Positions 34,385-43,904 of a DNA stretch of 64,000 nt are shown here, piece by piece. This stretch comes from Lysobacter enzymogenes. Its GTDB lineage: Bacteria > Pseudomonadota > Gammaproteobacteria > Xanthomonadales > Xanthomonadaceae. The stretch's first letter is position 1. Every line of letters starts with the position of its first letter. The position numbers and the translations under genes are program-made. The DNA is taken from contig NZ_CP067395.1 in assembly GCF_017355525.1 (NCBI RefSeq), forward strand, positions 2,852,001-2,916,000. The letters are read 5' to 3'. The notes under the pieces are model-generated. The model was not told the DNA's origin, did no database searches, and was given only the letters and a program-made list of their open reading frames with translations.

Positions 34385-37273
34385 ATGAGCAAGCAGGACA
34401 AACTCATCCGCAGCGGCATCGCCGCCGCCATCGCCGTCGCCTTGGGCGGCCTGGTCTACAGCAACCACGCGCAGACCGGCGCCGGCGGCGCCTCGGTCGC
34501 CCAGGCCGGCGCCGACGCAAGCGCGGGCGCGGGCGCAGGCGCCGATCCGGCCGCGCAGCAGCGCGCGCGCCGGCAGTGGCTGGCGACGGTGACGCCGCCG
34601 CAGGGCGCGGTCGCCGCGAATTCGCAGAGCATCGCCCGCGCGGTGCGCGACAAGCGCGTGCTGATCCTGCAGTCGGGCCTGTTCGATCCCAACGACCCGC
34701 GCCAGAACGCGCCCAACGCCGGGGTCAGCGTGTCCGAGCAGTACGCCATCGTGCAGTTCCAGGACGGCGCCCGCGACGCCCGCGCCACGCTGGAGAACAC
34801 CGGCGCGCAGATCCTCGGCTACGTCCCCAACAACGCCTACCTGGTGCGCACCGACAACGGCGTCGCCGCGCTGCAGAAGCTCGACGGCGTGCGCTGGGCC
34901 GGCGGCTACCGCTCGGACATGAAGATCGCGCCGGGCCTGTTGCAGCAGGCCGGCGCCGACACCCAGGCCGGTTCCACCACCCTGACCGCGAGCCTGTTCG
35001 ACCGCGAGAACGTGCGTCGCGCCGCCGAGGCGATCCAGGCGCGGCTGCCCGAAGCGAAGCTGCTGAAGGTGTTCAACGACGCGCAGGCGCCGTCGCTGAA
35101 CCTGGAAGTGCCCGGGCGCCTGCTGGCCGAGGCGCTGTCGGCGATCAGCGGCATCGATGCGGTGCAGCAGCTGAGCCTGTACGTGCCGCCGAAGCTGGAG
35201 AACACCGCGACCATCCCGGTGCTGCAAAGCAACTACGCGCCGGCGGCCGGCGCGGCCGAACCCGGCGAGGGCCGCATCGCCGGCGCCACGCCGCTGTGGG
35301 ACCAGGGCATCGTCGGCGCCGGCCAGATCGTCGCCATCTACGACGGCCAGATCGACAACGACGAAGCCTGGTTCGCGTACTGGCGCAATTCCGACAACGA
35401 CGACGCGGTCGCCGCGGTGACGCCGTTCGCGACCTTGGCGCCCGCCGCGGACGGCCAGCCGCTGGCGCTGGGCCCGCTGAGCCCGGCGAACAAGCTGATC
35501 GGCCACTGGGGGCCGGCCGGCGGCGCGTACGCGCCGGATTACCACGGTACCCATGTCGCCGGCATCATCGCCGGCGATCTCGGCGGCGAACACGGCGACA
35601 GCCTGTACTCGCCGTCCAGCAACCGCCGCGCCGAACACGACAGCGCCGACGGCATCGCGCCGAACGCGCAATTGCTCGGGCAGGACCTGAATCTGCCCGA
35701 CCCGCTGCAAAAGCTGCTCGACCAGGCCTACGCGGCCGGCGCGAACGTGCACAACAACAGCTGGGGCGCGGGCAATCCGGGGCTGTACCAGACCAATTCG
35801 CGCGCGGTGGATCTGTCGACTTATCGCAACGATCTGCTGGTGATCAAGTCCGCCGGCAACAACGGAAACAAACAGACAGTCTGTCCGGATCCGGCGGAAT
35901 GGCGCGGCGGCCGCTGCTGGCGCAGCGTCACCGACCCGGGTTCGGCCAAGAACAACCTGACCGTGGCGGCGAGCAAGCACGGCTCCTCGACCGAGATCGA
36001 CGCCTATTCCGCGCGCGGCACCCTCGACGGGCGCTTCAAACCCGACATCGTCGCCCCGGGCACCGACGTGATCTCGGCGCGCTGGCAGCCGCAACCCGGG
36101 ATCGGCGTCGCCGGCTACACGCCGCGCACGATGGCGCTGACCGGCACCTCGATGGCCTCGCCCGGCATCGCCGGCGCGGCGGCGCTGGTGCGCCAGTACT
36201 TCACCGACGGTTTCTATCCGTCCGGCCAGCGCACCGCGGCCGATCGCATCGCGCCGAGTTCGGCCGCGCTCAAGGCGGTGTTGCTCAACGGCACCCGGCC
36301 GATGACCGATCCGGCCAACGCCTCCAGCGCGATCAACAACGGCGCCAACGACTGGCCGACCTCCGGCGGCGGCTGGGGCCGGCCGTGGCTGGATTCGAAC
36401 CTGTGGTTCCAGCGCACCACCCCGGGCGGCAACGACGAGCGCCGCCTGCGCGTGTTCGAACGCGGCAACGCCAACGGACTGGTGACCGACGAAGTGCACG
36501 AGTACACGCTCGATGCGCTGCGCGAAGGGCAGGAACTGCGCGCGACGCTGACCTGGATGGATCCGCCGACCACGCTCGGCGCGGCGGTCGCGTTGGTCAA
36601 CGACCTCGATCTCGAGATCGAAGGCCCCGACGGACGCCTGTATCGCGGCAATCAGCTCGTCGCCGGCCTGTCCAAGGAGTTCTGCACGCGCGAACGCTAC
36701 AACCGCCTGCGCAACACCACCCAGCGCTGCGATCAGGCCGGGCCGGCGAATGCCGACGCGCTCAACAACGTCGAGCAGGTGCGCCTGACCGCGCCGGTCG
36801 CCGGGCGTTACATCCTGCGGATCAAGGGCGGCTTCGTGCCGGGCGCCGGCGCCGACCTCGCCGGCAGCACTCGCCAGGGCTATGCCGTGGTCGTCTCCGG
36901 CGCGTTCGGCCCGGCCGCCGGCAAGGCCCAGTTGGCCGCACCGGGCGGCGTGCGCGTGGCCAACCGCGTCGCGCTGCCGACGCCGAGCGCCACGGTGCAG
37001 TTCAACGCCGTCGCCAACGCCAGCGGCTATCAGCTGTATCGGGTCGACGGCGGCTGCGGCGCCGGCAACGCGGCCAAGCGCTACCGGCTGGTCGCGCACC
37101 AGTCGGGCGGCGCGACGACCTTGACCGATCCGCTGATCGACGACAACGCCGATTACGGCTACGCCGTGCGCGCCATCGGCAGCGACGTCGAAGGTCGCCT
37201 GTCGGCCTGCAAGGCCTCGCTGTCGACCGCCAACGCCGCCGTCGCCGCCGCCGCGCCCGCCGCGGAGTCCTGA
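34385..37273 (+). CDS. Secreted S8 (subtilisin-family) serine protease, copy 1
   Basis: A 962-residue precursor. The N-terminus (RSGIAAAIAVALGGLVYSNHAQ) is a signal or anchor sequence, followed by an Ala/Gly-rich linker and a propeptide-like region (AQILGYVPNNAYLVR). The catalytic triad is Asp in IVAIYDGQIDNDEAW (about residue 319), His in YHGTHVAGIIAGD (about 390) and Ser in GTSMASPGIAGAAAL (about 589), with the oxyanion Asn in VHNNSWGAG. A P-proprotein-like beta domain (TWMDPPTTLGAAVALVNDLDLEIEG) and a fibronectin-like C-terminal module follow. It is tandem with copy 2 and probably a digestive protease. Confidence 0.92.
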   Translation: MSKQDKLIRSGIAAAIAVALGGLVYSNHAQTGAGGASVAQAGADASAGAGAGADPAAQQRARRQWLATVTPPQGAVAANSQSIARAVRDKRVLILQSGLFDPNDPRQNAPNAGVSVSEQYAIVQFQDGARDARATLENTGAQILGYVPNNAYLVRTDNGVAALQKLDGVRWAGGYRSDMKIAPGLLQQAGADTQAGSTTLTASLFDRENVRRAAEAIQARLPEAKLLKVFNDAQAPSLNLEVPGRLLAEALSAISGIDAVQQLSLYVPPKLENTATIPVLQSNYAPAAGAAEPGEGRIAGATPLWDQGIVGAGQIVAIYDGQIDNDEAWFAYWRNSDNDDAVAAVTPFATLAPAADGQPLALGPLSPANKLIGHWGPAGGAYAPDYHGTHVAGIIAGDLGGEHGDSLYSPSSNRRAEHDSADGIAPNAQLLGQDLNLPDPLQKLLDQAYAAGANVHNNSWGAGNPGLYQTNSRAVDLSTYRNDLLVIKSAGNNGNKQTVCPDPAEWRGGRCWRSVTDPGSAKNNLTVAASKHGSSTEIDAYSARGTLDGRFKPDIVAPGTDVISARWQPQPGIGVAGYTPRTMALTGTSMASPGIAGAAALVRQYFTDGFYPSGQRTAADRIAPSSAALKAVLLNGTRPMTDPANASSAINNGANDWPTSGGGWGRPWLDSNLWFQRTTPGGNDERRLRVFERGNANGLVTDEVHEYTLDALREGQELRATLTWMDPPTTLGAAVALVNDLDLEIEGPDGRLYRGNQLVAGLSKEFCTRERYNRLRNTTQRCDQAGPANADALNNVEQVRLTAPVAGRYILRIKGGFVPGAGADLAGSTRQGYAVVVSGAFGPAAGKAQLAAPGGVRVANRVALPTPSATVQFNAVANASGYQLYRVDGGCGAGNAAKRYRLVAHQSGGATTLTDPLIDDNADYGYAVRAIGSDVEGRLSACKASLSTANAAVAAAAPAAES

Positions 37274-37284
37274 TCGCGCCGACG

Positions 37285-37313
37285 CCGAAACGCCCCGTCG
37301 CGGGGCGTTTCGG
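37285..37313 (+). terminator. Hairpin between the two S8 protease genes
   Basis: CCGAAACGCCCC and GGGGCGTTTCGG form a 12-bp stem around GTCGC, 12 bp after the first stop and 35 bp before the second start. It has no long T-run, so it may be a partial terminator that lowers expression of copy 2. Confidence 0.65.
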
Positions 37314-37347
37314 CCGTCGCGCAGCATCCGTCCAACAAGGAAATCCC

Positions 37348-40281
37348 ATGAACAAGCACGACAAACTCATCCGCAGCGGCGTCGCCGCCGCCGTCGCGGT
37401 CGCGCTCGGCGGCCTGGTCTACAGCAACTACGCGCAAACCGGCCGCGCCCAGGGCGGCGCTTCGCACGCCCAGGCCGGCGCGGGCGCCGCGGCGTCCGCC
37501 AACGATCCGGCCGCGCAGCGCGCGCGGCGCCAGTGGCTGGCCAGCGTCACCCCGCCTTCCGGCGTCGCCGCCGCCGATCCGCGCAGCATCGCCAAGGCGC
37601 TGCGCGACAAGCACATGCTGATCCTGCAGGCCGGCCTGTTCGATCCCAACGATCCGCGCCAGAACCTGCCCAACGCCGGCGCGAGCGTGTCCGAGCGCTA
37701 CGCCATCGTGCAGTTCCACGGCGATGCGCGCGATCAGCGCGCGACGCTGGAGAACGCCGGCGCAAAAATCCTCGGCTACGTGCCCAACAACGCCTACCTG
37801 GTCCGCGCCGACCGCGGCATCGCCGGGCTGCGCTCGCTCAACGGCGTGCGCTGGGCCGGCGGCTACCGCTCCGACCTGAAGCTGGCGCCGGAACTGCTCA
37901 AGCGCGCTCAATCGCAGGCCGACCGCGGCGCCGGCCGCTCGCAGCTGGAACTGAGCCTGTTCGACCCCGGCGTGGCGTTGCAGACCGCGCAGACGCTGGC
38001 CGACCGCATCCCCGGCGCCAAGCTGCTGCGCGCGTTCGACGACCAACTGTCGCCGATCCTGCGCATCGAAGTCGGCAACGACACGCTCGCCCAGGCCTTG
38101 TCGGTCGCCAGCCGGATCGACGCGGTCCAGCACATCGCCGACTACGTGCAGCCGCGCGACTTCAACACCGCGACGATCGCGGTGCTGCAAAGCAACCACG
38201 CGCCGCCCGGCGGCGGCGACGAGCCCGGCGAAAGCAACGCGTTGCACGGCGCCACGCCGTTGTGGGCGCAGGGCCTGATCGGCGGCGGCCAGATCATCGG
38301 CGTGCTCGACGGCTTCGGCGGCTTGCTCGACCAGGACGAGGCCTGGTTCGCCTACTACAACGCGCCCGGCGACGAGGATGAGGTCGCGCGGGTCACCCCG
38401 ACCCACAACGTCGCGCCCGCCGCCGACGGCCAGGAGCTCGCGCCCGGCCCGCTGCATCCGAACCACAAGATCGTCGGCTTCTGGAAGCCGGCCTCGGTGG
38501 TCACCATCGGCAACCACGCGACCCACGTCACCGGCATCGTCGCCGGCGATCTCGGCGGCGAGTTCGGCACCTCGCTGTACGCCGCCTCGTCCTCGTTCGA
38601 CGCCGCCCACGACCGCGCCGACGGCAACGCGCCGAACGCGCAGGTGCTGTACCAGTCCGCGCCGCTGGTCAACGAGAATCCCTACGACAAGATCCTGCGC
38701 CAGGCCCACGGCGTCGGCGTGCGCGTGCACAACAACAGCTGGGGCGCGGCGTTCGCCGGCTACAACGCCAATGCGCGCGCGGCCGACATCGCGATGTACC
38801 AGAAGGACGATCTGCTGGTCATGATCGCCGCCGGCAACGACGGCGATTCGCCGGCGCTGTTCGGCTGCCCCGACGGCGAGTTCCGCGGCGGCCGCTGCTG
38901 GCGCAGCGTCGGCGCGCCGGGCACGGCCAAGAACAGCCTCTCGGTCGCCGCGCTCGGCCACGGCGCGTCGACCGACGTCGACAGCTATTCCTCGCGCGGC
39001 ACCCTCGACGGACGCTTCAAGCCCGACATCGCCGCGCCCGGCACCCGCATCGTCTCGGCGCGCAACCAGAACAACGCCGGCGTGCTGACCGCCGGCTACG
39101 CGCCGACCACCGCGCCGCTGACCGGCACCTCGATGGCGACGCCGGCGATCACCGCGTCGGCCGCGCTGGTGCGCCAGTACTTCAGCGACGGCTTCTATCC
39201 CTCCGGCCAGCGCACCGCCGCCGACCGCACCGCGCCGAGCGCGGCCGCGCTCAAGGCGGTGATGCTCAACGGCACCCGTCCGGTCAACGATCCGGCCAAC
39301 GCGTCGAGCGCGATCGCCAACGCCGCCAACGACTGGCCGATCGTCGGCGGCGGCTGGGGCCGGCCGTGGCTGGATTCGAACCTGTGGTTCCAGCGCACGA
39401 CTGCGGGCGGCAACGACGAGCGCCGCCTGCGCCTGTTCGAACGCGACAACCGCGGCGGGCTGCGCACCGACGATCAGCACGAGTACGAGATCGCCGCGGT
39501 GCGCGAAGGCCAGGAATTGCGCATCACCCTGACCTGGATCGACCCGCCGACCACGGTCGGCGCCGCGGTCGCGCTGGTCAACGATCTCGACCTGGAAGTC
39601 GAAGGCCCCGACGGGCGCCTGTATCGCGGCAACCAGCTCGTCGCCGGCCTGTCCAAGGAGTTCTGCACGCGCGAGCGCTACAACCGGCTGCGCAACACCA
39701 CCCGGCGTTGCGATCAGGCCGGGCCGGCGAACGCCGACGCGCTCAACAACGTCGAACAGGTGCGCCTGACCGCGCCGGTCGCCGGGCGTTACATCCTGCG
39801 GGTCAAGGGCGGCTTCGTGCCGGGCGCCGGCGCCGACCTCGCCGGCAGCGACCGTCAGGGTTATGCGCTGGTCGCCGCCGGCGCGTTCGGCCCGCCGGCC
39901 GGGCGCGCCCAGCTCGCCGCACCGGGCGGCGTGCGCGTGGCCAACCGCGTCGCCCTGCCGGCGCCGAGCGCGACCGTGCAGTTCAACGCCGTCGCCAACG
40001 CCAGCGGCTATCAGCTGTATCGCGTCGAAGGCGGCTGCGCCGCCGGCAACGCGGCCAAGCGCTATCGGCTGGTCGCGCACCAGTCGGCGGCGCAAGGCGC
40101 GCGGCCGACCCTGGTCGATGCGGCGATCGACGACAACGCCGACTACGGTTATGCGGTGCGCGCGATCGGCGCGGATGTGGAAGGACGCTTGTCGGCGTGT
40201 GCGGCGTCGGTTTCGAGCGCGAACGCGAACGTGGCAGCCGCAGCGCCCGCGGCGGTCGCCGCGGCCGACGCGGAGTCCTGA
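37348..40281 (+). CDS. Secreted S8 (subtilisin-family) serine protease, copy 2
   Basis: A 977-residue paralogue of copy 1 with the same order of parts. The triad is Asp in IIGVLDGFGGLLDQDEAW (about residue 321), His in NHATHVTGIVAGD (about 393) and Ser in GTSMATPAITASAAL (about 594). Copy 2 differs most around the Asp and His loops, where it has an extra FGG segment and GNHATH in place of DYHGTH, and it is nearly the same in the last 350 residues. This suggests recent duplication with change or gene conversion at the ends, and different substrate preference. AAGGA precedes the start. Confidence 0.92.
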   Translation: MNKHDKLIRSGVAAAVAVALGGLVYSNYAQTGRAQGGASHAQAGAGAAASANDPAAQRARRQWLASVTPPSGVAAADPRSIAKALRDKHMLILQAGLFDPNDPRQNLPNAGASVSERYAIVQFHGDARDQRATLENAGAKILGYVPNNAYLVRADRGIAGLRSLNGVRWAGGYRSDLKLAPELLKRAQSQADRGAGRSQLELSLFDPGVALQTAQTLADRIPGAKLLRAFDDQLSPILRIEVGNDTLAQALSVASRIDAVQHIADYVQPRDFNTATIAVLQSNHAPPGGGDEPGESNALHGATPLWAQGLIGGGQIIGVLDGFGGLLDQDEAWFAYYNAPGDEDEVARVTPTHNVAPAADGQELAPGPLHPNHKIVGFWKPASVVTIGNHATHVTGIVAGDLGGEFGTSLYAASSSFDAAHDRADGNAPNAQVLYQSAPLVNENPYDKILRQAHGVGVRVHNNSWGAAFAGYNANARAADIAMYQKDDLLVMIAAGNDGDSPALFGCPDGEFRGGRCWRSVGAPGTAKNSLSVAALGHGASTDVDSYSSRGTLDGRFKPDIAAPGTRIVSARNQNNAGVLTAGYAPTTAPLTGTSMATPAITASAALVRQYFSDGFYPSGQRTAADRTAPSAAALKAVMLNGTRPVNDPANASSAIANAANDWPIVGGGWGRPWLDSNLWFQRTTAGGNDERRLRLFERDNRGGLRTDDQHEYEIAAVREGQELRITLTWIDPPTTVGAAVALVNDLDLEVEGPDGRLYRGNQLVAGLSKEFCTRERYNRLRNTTRRCDQAGPANADALNNVEQVRLTAPVAGRYILRVKGGFVPGAGADLAGSDRQGYALVAAGAFGPPAGRAQLAAPGGVRVANRVALPAPSATVQFNAVANASGYQLYRVEGGCAAGNAAKRYRLVAHQSAAQGARPTLVDAAIDDNADYGYAVRAIGADVEGRLSACAASVSSANANVAAAAPAAVAAADAES

Positions 40282-40324
40282 GCGACGCCGGCCGGGCGCC
40301 AGGACGCGTCCGGCCGGCGGCGGT

Positions 40325-40352
40325 GCAACGTCCCCAGCGATGGGGACGTTGC
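40325..40352 (+). terminator. Hairpin after the second S8 protease
   Basis: GCAACGTCCCC and GGGGACGTTGC form a perfect 11-bp stem. No T-run follows, so termination may be incomplete or Rho-assisted. Confidence 0.6.
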
Positions 40353-40379
40353 GCGCGCGCGCGACGCTGTGGGGGGGAT

Positions 40380-40455
40380 TTCAGTCCCGACGCTTTCGTT
40401 TCGGCTGCGGCGTAGCGATCGGAACGCAGAGCGTCGGGACTCAAGCCCTTCCCGC
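40380..40455. repeat. Inverted pair of type-B repeats
   Basis: Reverse copy CAGTCCCGACGCTTTCG near 40382 and forward copy CAGAGCGTCGGGACTCAAGC near 40427. Arms match the GTCGGG(G/A)CT family seen at 6255-6333, lying between convergent genes. Confidence 0.6.
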
Positions 40456-40526
40456 ACGCCCCGAAGCGGCGATGCTGGCGTTCCCTGCGCAATCGAAAAT
40501 CGCAGACGCCGAAGTCGCAGCCGCGC

Positions 40527-41393
40527 TCACCCGCGCGGCGGCTCGAACATCTCCGCGCTCGGCAGGAACGGCCGCGGCGCATAGCCGAAGTCGCGCTGGG
40601 CCGGGCCGATGTCGAAGGCCATGTCGCTGCGCATGCGCCGCACCGCGGCTTCGCCGAGGCCGGTGGCGCGGCCGGCGGCCTGCGCGGCCAGCAGGGCGAG
40701 GTTGAACAACGGCGACGGCAGTTCGATCAGCTTCACCGGCGGGCGCAGGCAGGCCAGCGTGCGCGCGACCATGTCGCGATAGCTCAGGGTTTCGCCGCCG
40801 GGCACGGCGTAGGTCTTGGCGAACGTCGCCGGCGCGCCCAGCACGGCGAACGCGGCGTCGGCGAGGTCGTCCACGTGCACCGGCTGGCGCAGGCCGTTGG
40901 CGCCGCGCGGCAGCGGGAAATAGCGCAGGCGCTGGGCCAGTTGGGCGATCCGGGTCAGGGTGGCGTCGCGGCCGGCGCCGTAGATCAGGGTCGGCCGCAG
41001 CACCGTGGCCGCGTCGCTGCGCGGCTGCGCGGCGGCGAACAGGGTCGCCTCGCCTTCGCGCAGTTCGCTGGCGACCCGGCGCTCCTCGGCATCGGCCGAG
41101 CCGCGCTTGGTCTCGGCGCTGGTCGAGCCGAACGCGATCACCCGGCTGGCCTCGACGCCCGAGGCGTCGTACCACTTGGCGAACTTCAGCAAGGGGCCGC
41201 AACTGAAGATCGCGTCCACGTGCTTGGGCAGTTCCGGCATGTTTTCCAGATCGCCGCGCAGCCAATGCAGGCCGGGCCGGTCGGTCTGCTCGCCGCGCGA
41301 CAGCGCGGTGACCCGCCAGCCGTCCTGGTACAGCCGCTGCAACAGCGGCAGGCCGATCTGGCCGCTGCCGCCGAACACCAATGCGTGTTTCAT
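40527..41393 (-). CDS. NAD(P)-binding epimerase/dehydratase-like protein
   Basis: A 288-residue extended-SDR protein. The Rossmann glycine motif is FGGSGQIGLPLL; FGSTSAETKRGS and the following ATVLRPTLIYGAGRD occupy the catalytic region of NAD-dependent epimerases, but the usual YxxxK pair is not clearly present. The C-terminal half is helical. It may be an atypical SDR or a nucleotide-binding reductase with unknown substrate. It is 23 bp downstream of nhaA on the same strand, so it can be co-transcribed. Confidence 0.75.
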   Translation of the reverse strand: MKHALVFGGSGQIGLPLLQRLYQDGWRVTALSRGEQTDRPGLHWLRGDLENMPELPKHVDAIFSCGPLLKFAKWYDASGVEASRVIAFGSTSAETKRGSADAEERRVASELREGEATLFAAAQPRSDAATVLRPTLIYGAGRDATLTRIAQLAQRLRYFPLPRGANGLRQPVHVDDLADAAFAVLGAPATFAKTYAVPGGETLSYRDMVARTLACLRPPVKLIELPSPLFNLALLAAQAAGRATGLGEAAVRRMRSDMAFDIGPAQRDFGYAPRPFLPSAEMFEPPRG

Positions 41394-41415
41394 GCCTTGT
41401 TCTTGATCGCTCGTC

Positions 41416-42648
41416 TCAGCCGTGGGCGCCGCCGCGCGCGGGCAACACCGCGCGCAGCCAGAAGTAACCGATCACTGCCGACAGCAGCGAAGCGCCGAGG
41501 ATGCCGAGCACGGCTTCTTCGTACAAGACCGGGTCCTGGTAGGCCAGCGAGGCGATGAACAGACTCATGGTGAAGCCGATGCCGCACATCAGGCCGAGGC
41601 CGAGCATTGCCCGCAGGTCCATCCCGGCCGGGAACTTGGCCCAGCCCAGCGCGCGCATCAGCAGCGCCGCGCCGACGATGCCGATCGGCTTGCCGACCAC
41701 CAGGCCGATCACCACGCCCATCGGCAGCGCCGCCAGCATGTCCTTCATCTCGATCCCGCCGAGCGACAGGCCGGCGTTGACGAACGCGAACAGCGGCAGG
41801 ATCGCGTAGGCCACCCACGGGTGCAGCGCGTGTTCGAGGGTTTCCAGCGGCGAATGCTCTGTGTCGTCGTCGATATTGTTGCGCTTGTCGACGTGCGGGA
41901 TCAGCAGGCCGGTGGCGACGCCGGCCAGGGTCGCGTGCACGCCGGACTTGAGCACGCACACCCACAGCACCACGCCGAGCGCCAGGTACGGCCCCAGCGA
42001 CTTGACCCCGCGCCGGTTCAGCAGCCACATCAGCGCCAGCGCCACCGCCGCCCAGATCAGCGCGGTCACCGACAGGCCGTGCGAATAGAAGAACGCGATG
42101 ATCAGGATCGCGATCAGGTCGTCGACCACCGCGATCGTCGACAGCAGCAGCTTCATCGCCGCCGGCACCCGCGAGCCCAGCAGCGCCAGCACGCCGAGGG
42201 CGAAGGCGATGTCGGTCGCGGTCGGCACCGCCCAGCCGCGCATCGCCGCGGCGTCGCCGCGGTTGAAGGCGAAGAACAGCAGCGCCGGCACCGCCACGCC
42301 GGCGATCGCGCACACCAACGGCAGCACCAGCTGCGAACGCTCGGCCAATTGCCCGCTGAGCGCCTCGCGCTTGATCTCCAGGGCCACGACCAGGAAGAAG
42401 ATCGCCATCAGCCCGTCGTTGATCCACAGCAGCAAGGGCTTGCTGATGTCGAGCGCGCCGACGCGCACCTGCACCGGGATTTCGCGGAAAGCTTCGTAGG
42501 CCGCTTGCAGCGGCGAATTGGCGGCGATCAGGGCCAGGACCGCGGCGGCGATCAGGACGATGCCGCCGGCGGCTTCGAGGCGGAAGAATTCGCTGAGCGC
42601 GCGCAACGCGCGTCGCGGCATCCGCGGCGTGGTGGTGATTTCGCTCAT
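41416..42648 (-). CDS. nhaA: Na+/H+ antiporter NhaA
   Basis: A 410-residue inner-membrane antiporter with about twelve helices. The ion-binding Asp pair is in STIAVVDDLIAILIIAFFYS, and the assembly helix TDIAFALGVLALLG is present with its Asp. Family-typical N-terminus: FRLEAAGGIVLIAAAVLALIAANSP. It exports Na+ in exchange for protons and helps with salt and alkaline pH. A second cation exchanger gene follows the same way, which suggests an ion-homeostasis cluster. Confidence 0.96.
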   Translation of the reverse strand: MSEITTTPRMPRRALRALSEFFRLEAAGGIVLIAAAVLALIAANSPLQAAYEAFREIPVQVRVGALDISKPLLLWINDGLMAIFFLVVALEIKREALSGQLAERSQLVLPLVCAIAGVAVPALLFFAFNRGDAAAMRGWAVPTATDIAFALGVLALLGSRVPAAMKLLLSTIAVVDDLIAILIIAFFYSHGLSVTALIWAAVALALMWLLNRRGVKSLGPYLALGVVLWVCVLKSGVHATLAGVATGLLIPHVDKRNNIDDDTEHSPLETLEHALHPWVAYAILPLFAFVNAGLSLGGIEMKDMLAALPMGVVIGLVVGKPIGIVGAALLMRALGWAKFPAGMDLRAMLGLGLMCGIGFTMSLFIASLAYQDPVLYEEAVLGILGASLLSAVIGYFWLRAVLPARGGAHG

Positions 42649-42712
42649 CCGGCGATTATAAACAGGCCGCTTGCATGGAATTTGTGGATGCCCGGCCGAA
42701 CGGACCGGGCGC

Positions 42713-43726
42713 TCAGCCCAGCATCGCCAGTTCCAGGCCGATCCAGGCCAGCAGCGCGACCACCAGCACCGCGCCCTCGCGCCGGCTGATGCGCAGGTCG
42801 CCGCGCAGCATCGGGTAGAGCATCAGAGCGAACACCGCCGCGGCCGGCAGCTCGAAGCGCACGAACGAGGCCGGCAGCGGCAGCGTGCGCCACGCGGCCA
42901 TGCCGCCGAGCACGAACAGCAGATTGAACAGGCTCGAACCGATCACGTGGCCGACCACGATCTCGCCCTGGCCGCGCCGCGCCGCGGCGATCGCGGCGGC
43001 GGCCTCGGGCAGCGCGGTGCCGATCGCCACCGGCAGCAGACCGGTCAGCAGCGGCGACAGGCCCAGCGCGGCGCCGACGATCGCCGCATTCGGCGAGCCG
43101 AAGCCGCCGGCCGCGGCCGGCAGCGGCGCGTGCAGGCTCCACAGGCCGTGGCCGCCGACGATCAGATAAGCGCCCAGGTGCAGCAGCACCGCAGCGATCA
43201 GCAGGCGCACGAGGTTGAGGCCGAGGTGGGTCTGGGTCTGGGCGAAGCCGGCGATGGCGTCCTGCACGTCGGGCTTCTCGTGGCGGGTGCGCACGGTCGC
43301 GAACACCACCACGGCCGCGAACACGACCAACATGGCGACGCCCTCGCCGCGGCTCAGCGCGCCGTCCAGGCCCAGGCCGATCGTGCCGAGGGTTCCCAGC
43401 AGCAGCACCAACAGCAGCGGCGCCAGCGCGCGCCAGCGCACCGTCAGCGGCGCGGCCAGCGCCGCCAGGCCGAGGGTCAGGCCGAAGTTGACCACGTTGC
43501 TGCCGACCGCGTTGCCGAGCGCCAGCGCCTGCTGGCCGCGCAGCACCGCCTGCAGATTCACCGCCAGCTCCGGCAGCGAGGTGGCGAAGGCGACCAGCAC
43601 CAGCCCGGCGGCGAACGGCGAGATTCCCAGGCGCTGGGCCAGGCCGGAAGCGCCCTTGACGACCGAGTCGCCGCCCAGGGCCAACACGAACAGGCCCAGC
43701 ACGAACAAGCCGACGGCTTCCAACAT
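42713..43726 (-). CDS. Ca2+/Na+ antiporter (CaCA family)
   Basis: A 337-residue inner-membrane exchanger with ten helices in two inverted repeats. The alpha-repeat motifs are VLVAFATSLPELAVNLQAVLRG and GTALPEAAAAIAAARRGQGEIVVGHVIGSSLFNLL, matching YrbG-type Na+/Ca2+ exchangers. The acidic ion ligands are conserved in the first repeat (SLPE) and in the second (ALPE). It lies 64 bp upstream of nhaA. Confidence 0.9.
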   Translation of the reverse strand: MLEAVGLFVLGLFVLALGGDSVVKGASGLAQRLGISPFAAGLVLVAFATSLPELAVNLQAVLRGQQALALGNAVGSNVVNFGLTLGLAALAAPLTVRWRALAPLLLVLLLGTLGTIGLGLDGALSRGEGVAMLVVFAAVVVFATVRTRHEKPDVQDAIAGFAQTQTHLGLNLVRLLIAAVLLHLGAYLIVGGHGLWSLHAPLPAAAGGFGSPNAAIVGAALGLSPLLTGLLPVAIGTALPEAAAAIAAARRGQGEIVVGHVIGSSLFNLLFVLGGMAAWRTLPLPASFVRFELPAAAVFALMLYPMLRGDLRISRREGAVLVVALLAWIGLELAMLG

Positions 43727-43904
43727 GGCGTTCTTCCCCTAACTGATGGCTCTGGACCTTGCGATGGCGGCGTGCGGGCCGGTGCCCGGCGACCCCGCCG
43801 GCGCGACGCGCGTGCGTACCGCCGCCCTGCCCGCCCGTACCGCCGAGGCCGCACCGCCGCGGCGGTCGGCCGCGACAGCGCCGATTATGCCCAGCCGGAC
43901 CGGC

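Noticed and set aside
37285..37313. Calling the hairpin between the proteases a full terminator and the genes separate units
   Set aside because: It lacks a T-run, and the second gene has only 35 bp further upstream, too little for a clear promoter; read-through is more likely.
33152..37327. A very long minus-strand open frame (over 1300 codons) across the protease region
   Set aside because: It is antisense to the S8 protease and EamA genes, which show clear motifs, signal sequences and ribosome-binding sites. Such frames come from the high GC content and lack any recognisable domain.
34234..40281. One continuous 2015-codon plus-strand frame spanning both protease genes
   Set aside because: The first half is an out-of-frame shadow of protease copy 1. 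The true gene starts at 37348 with its own ribosome-binding site and signal-like N-terminus; no fusion is implied.
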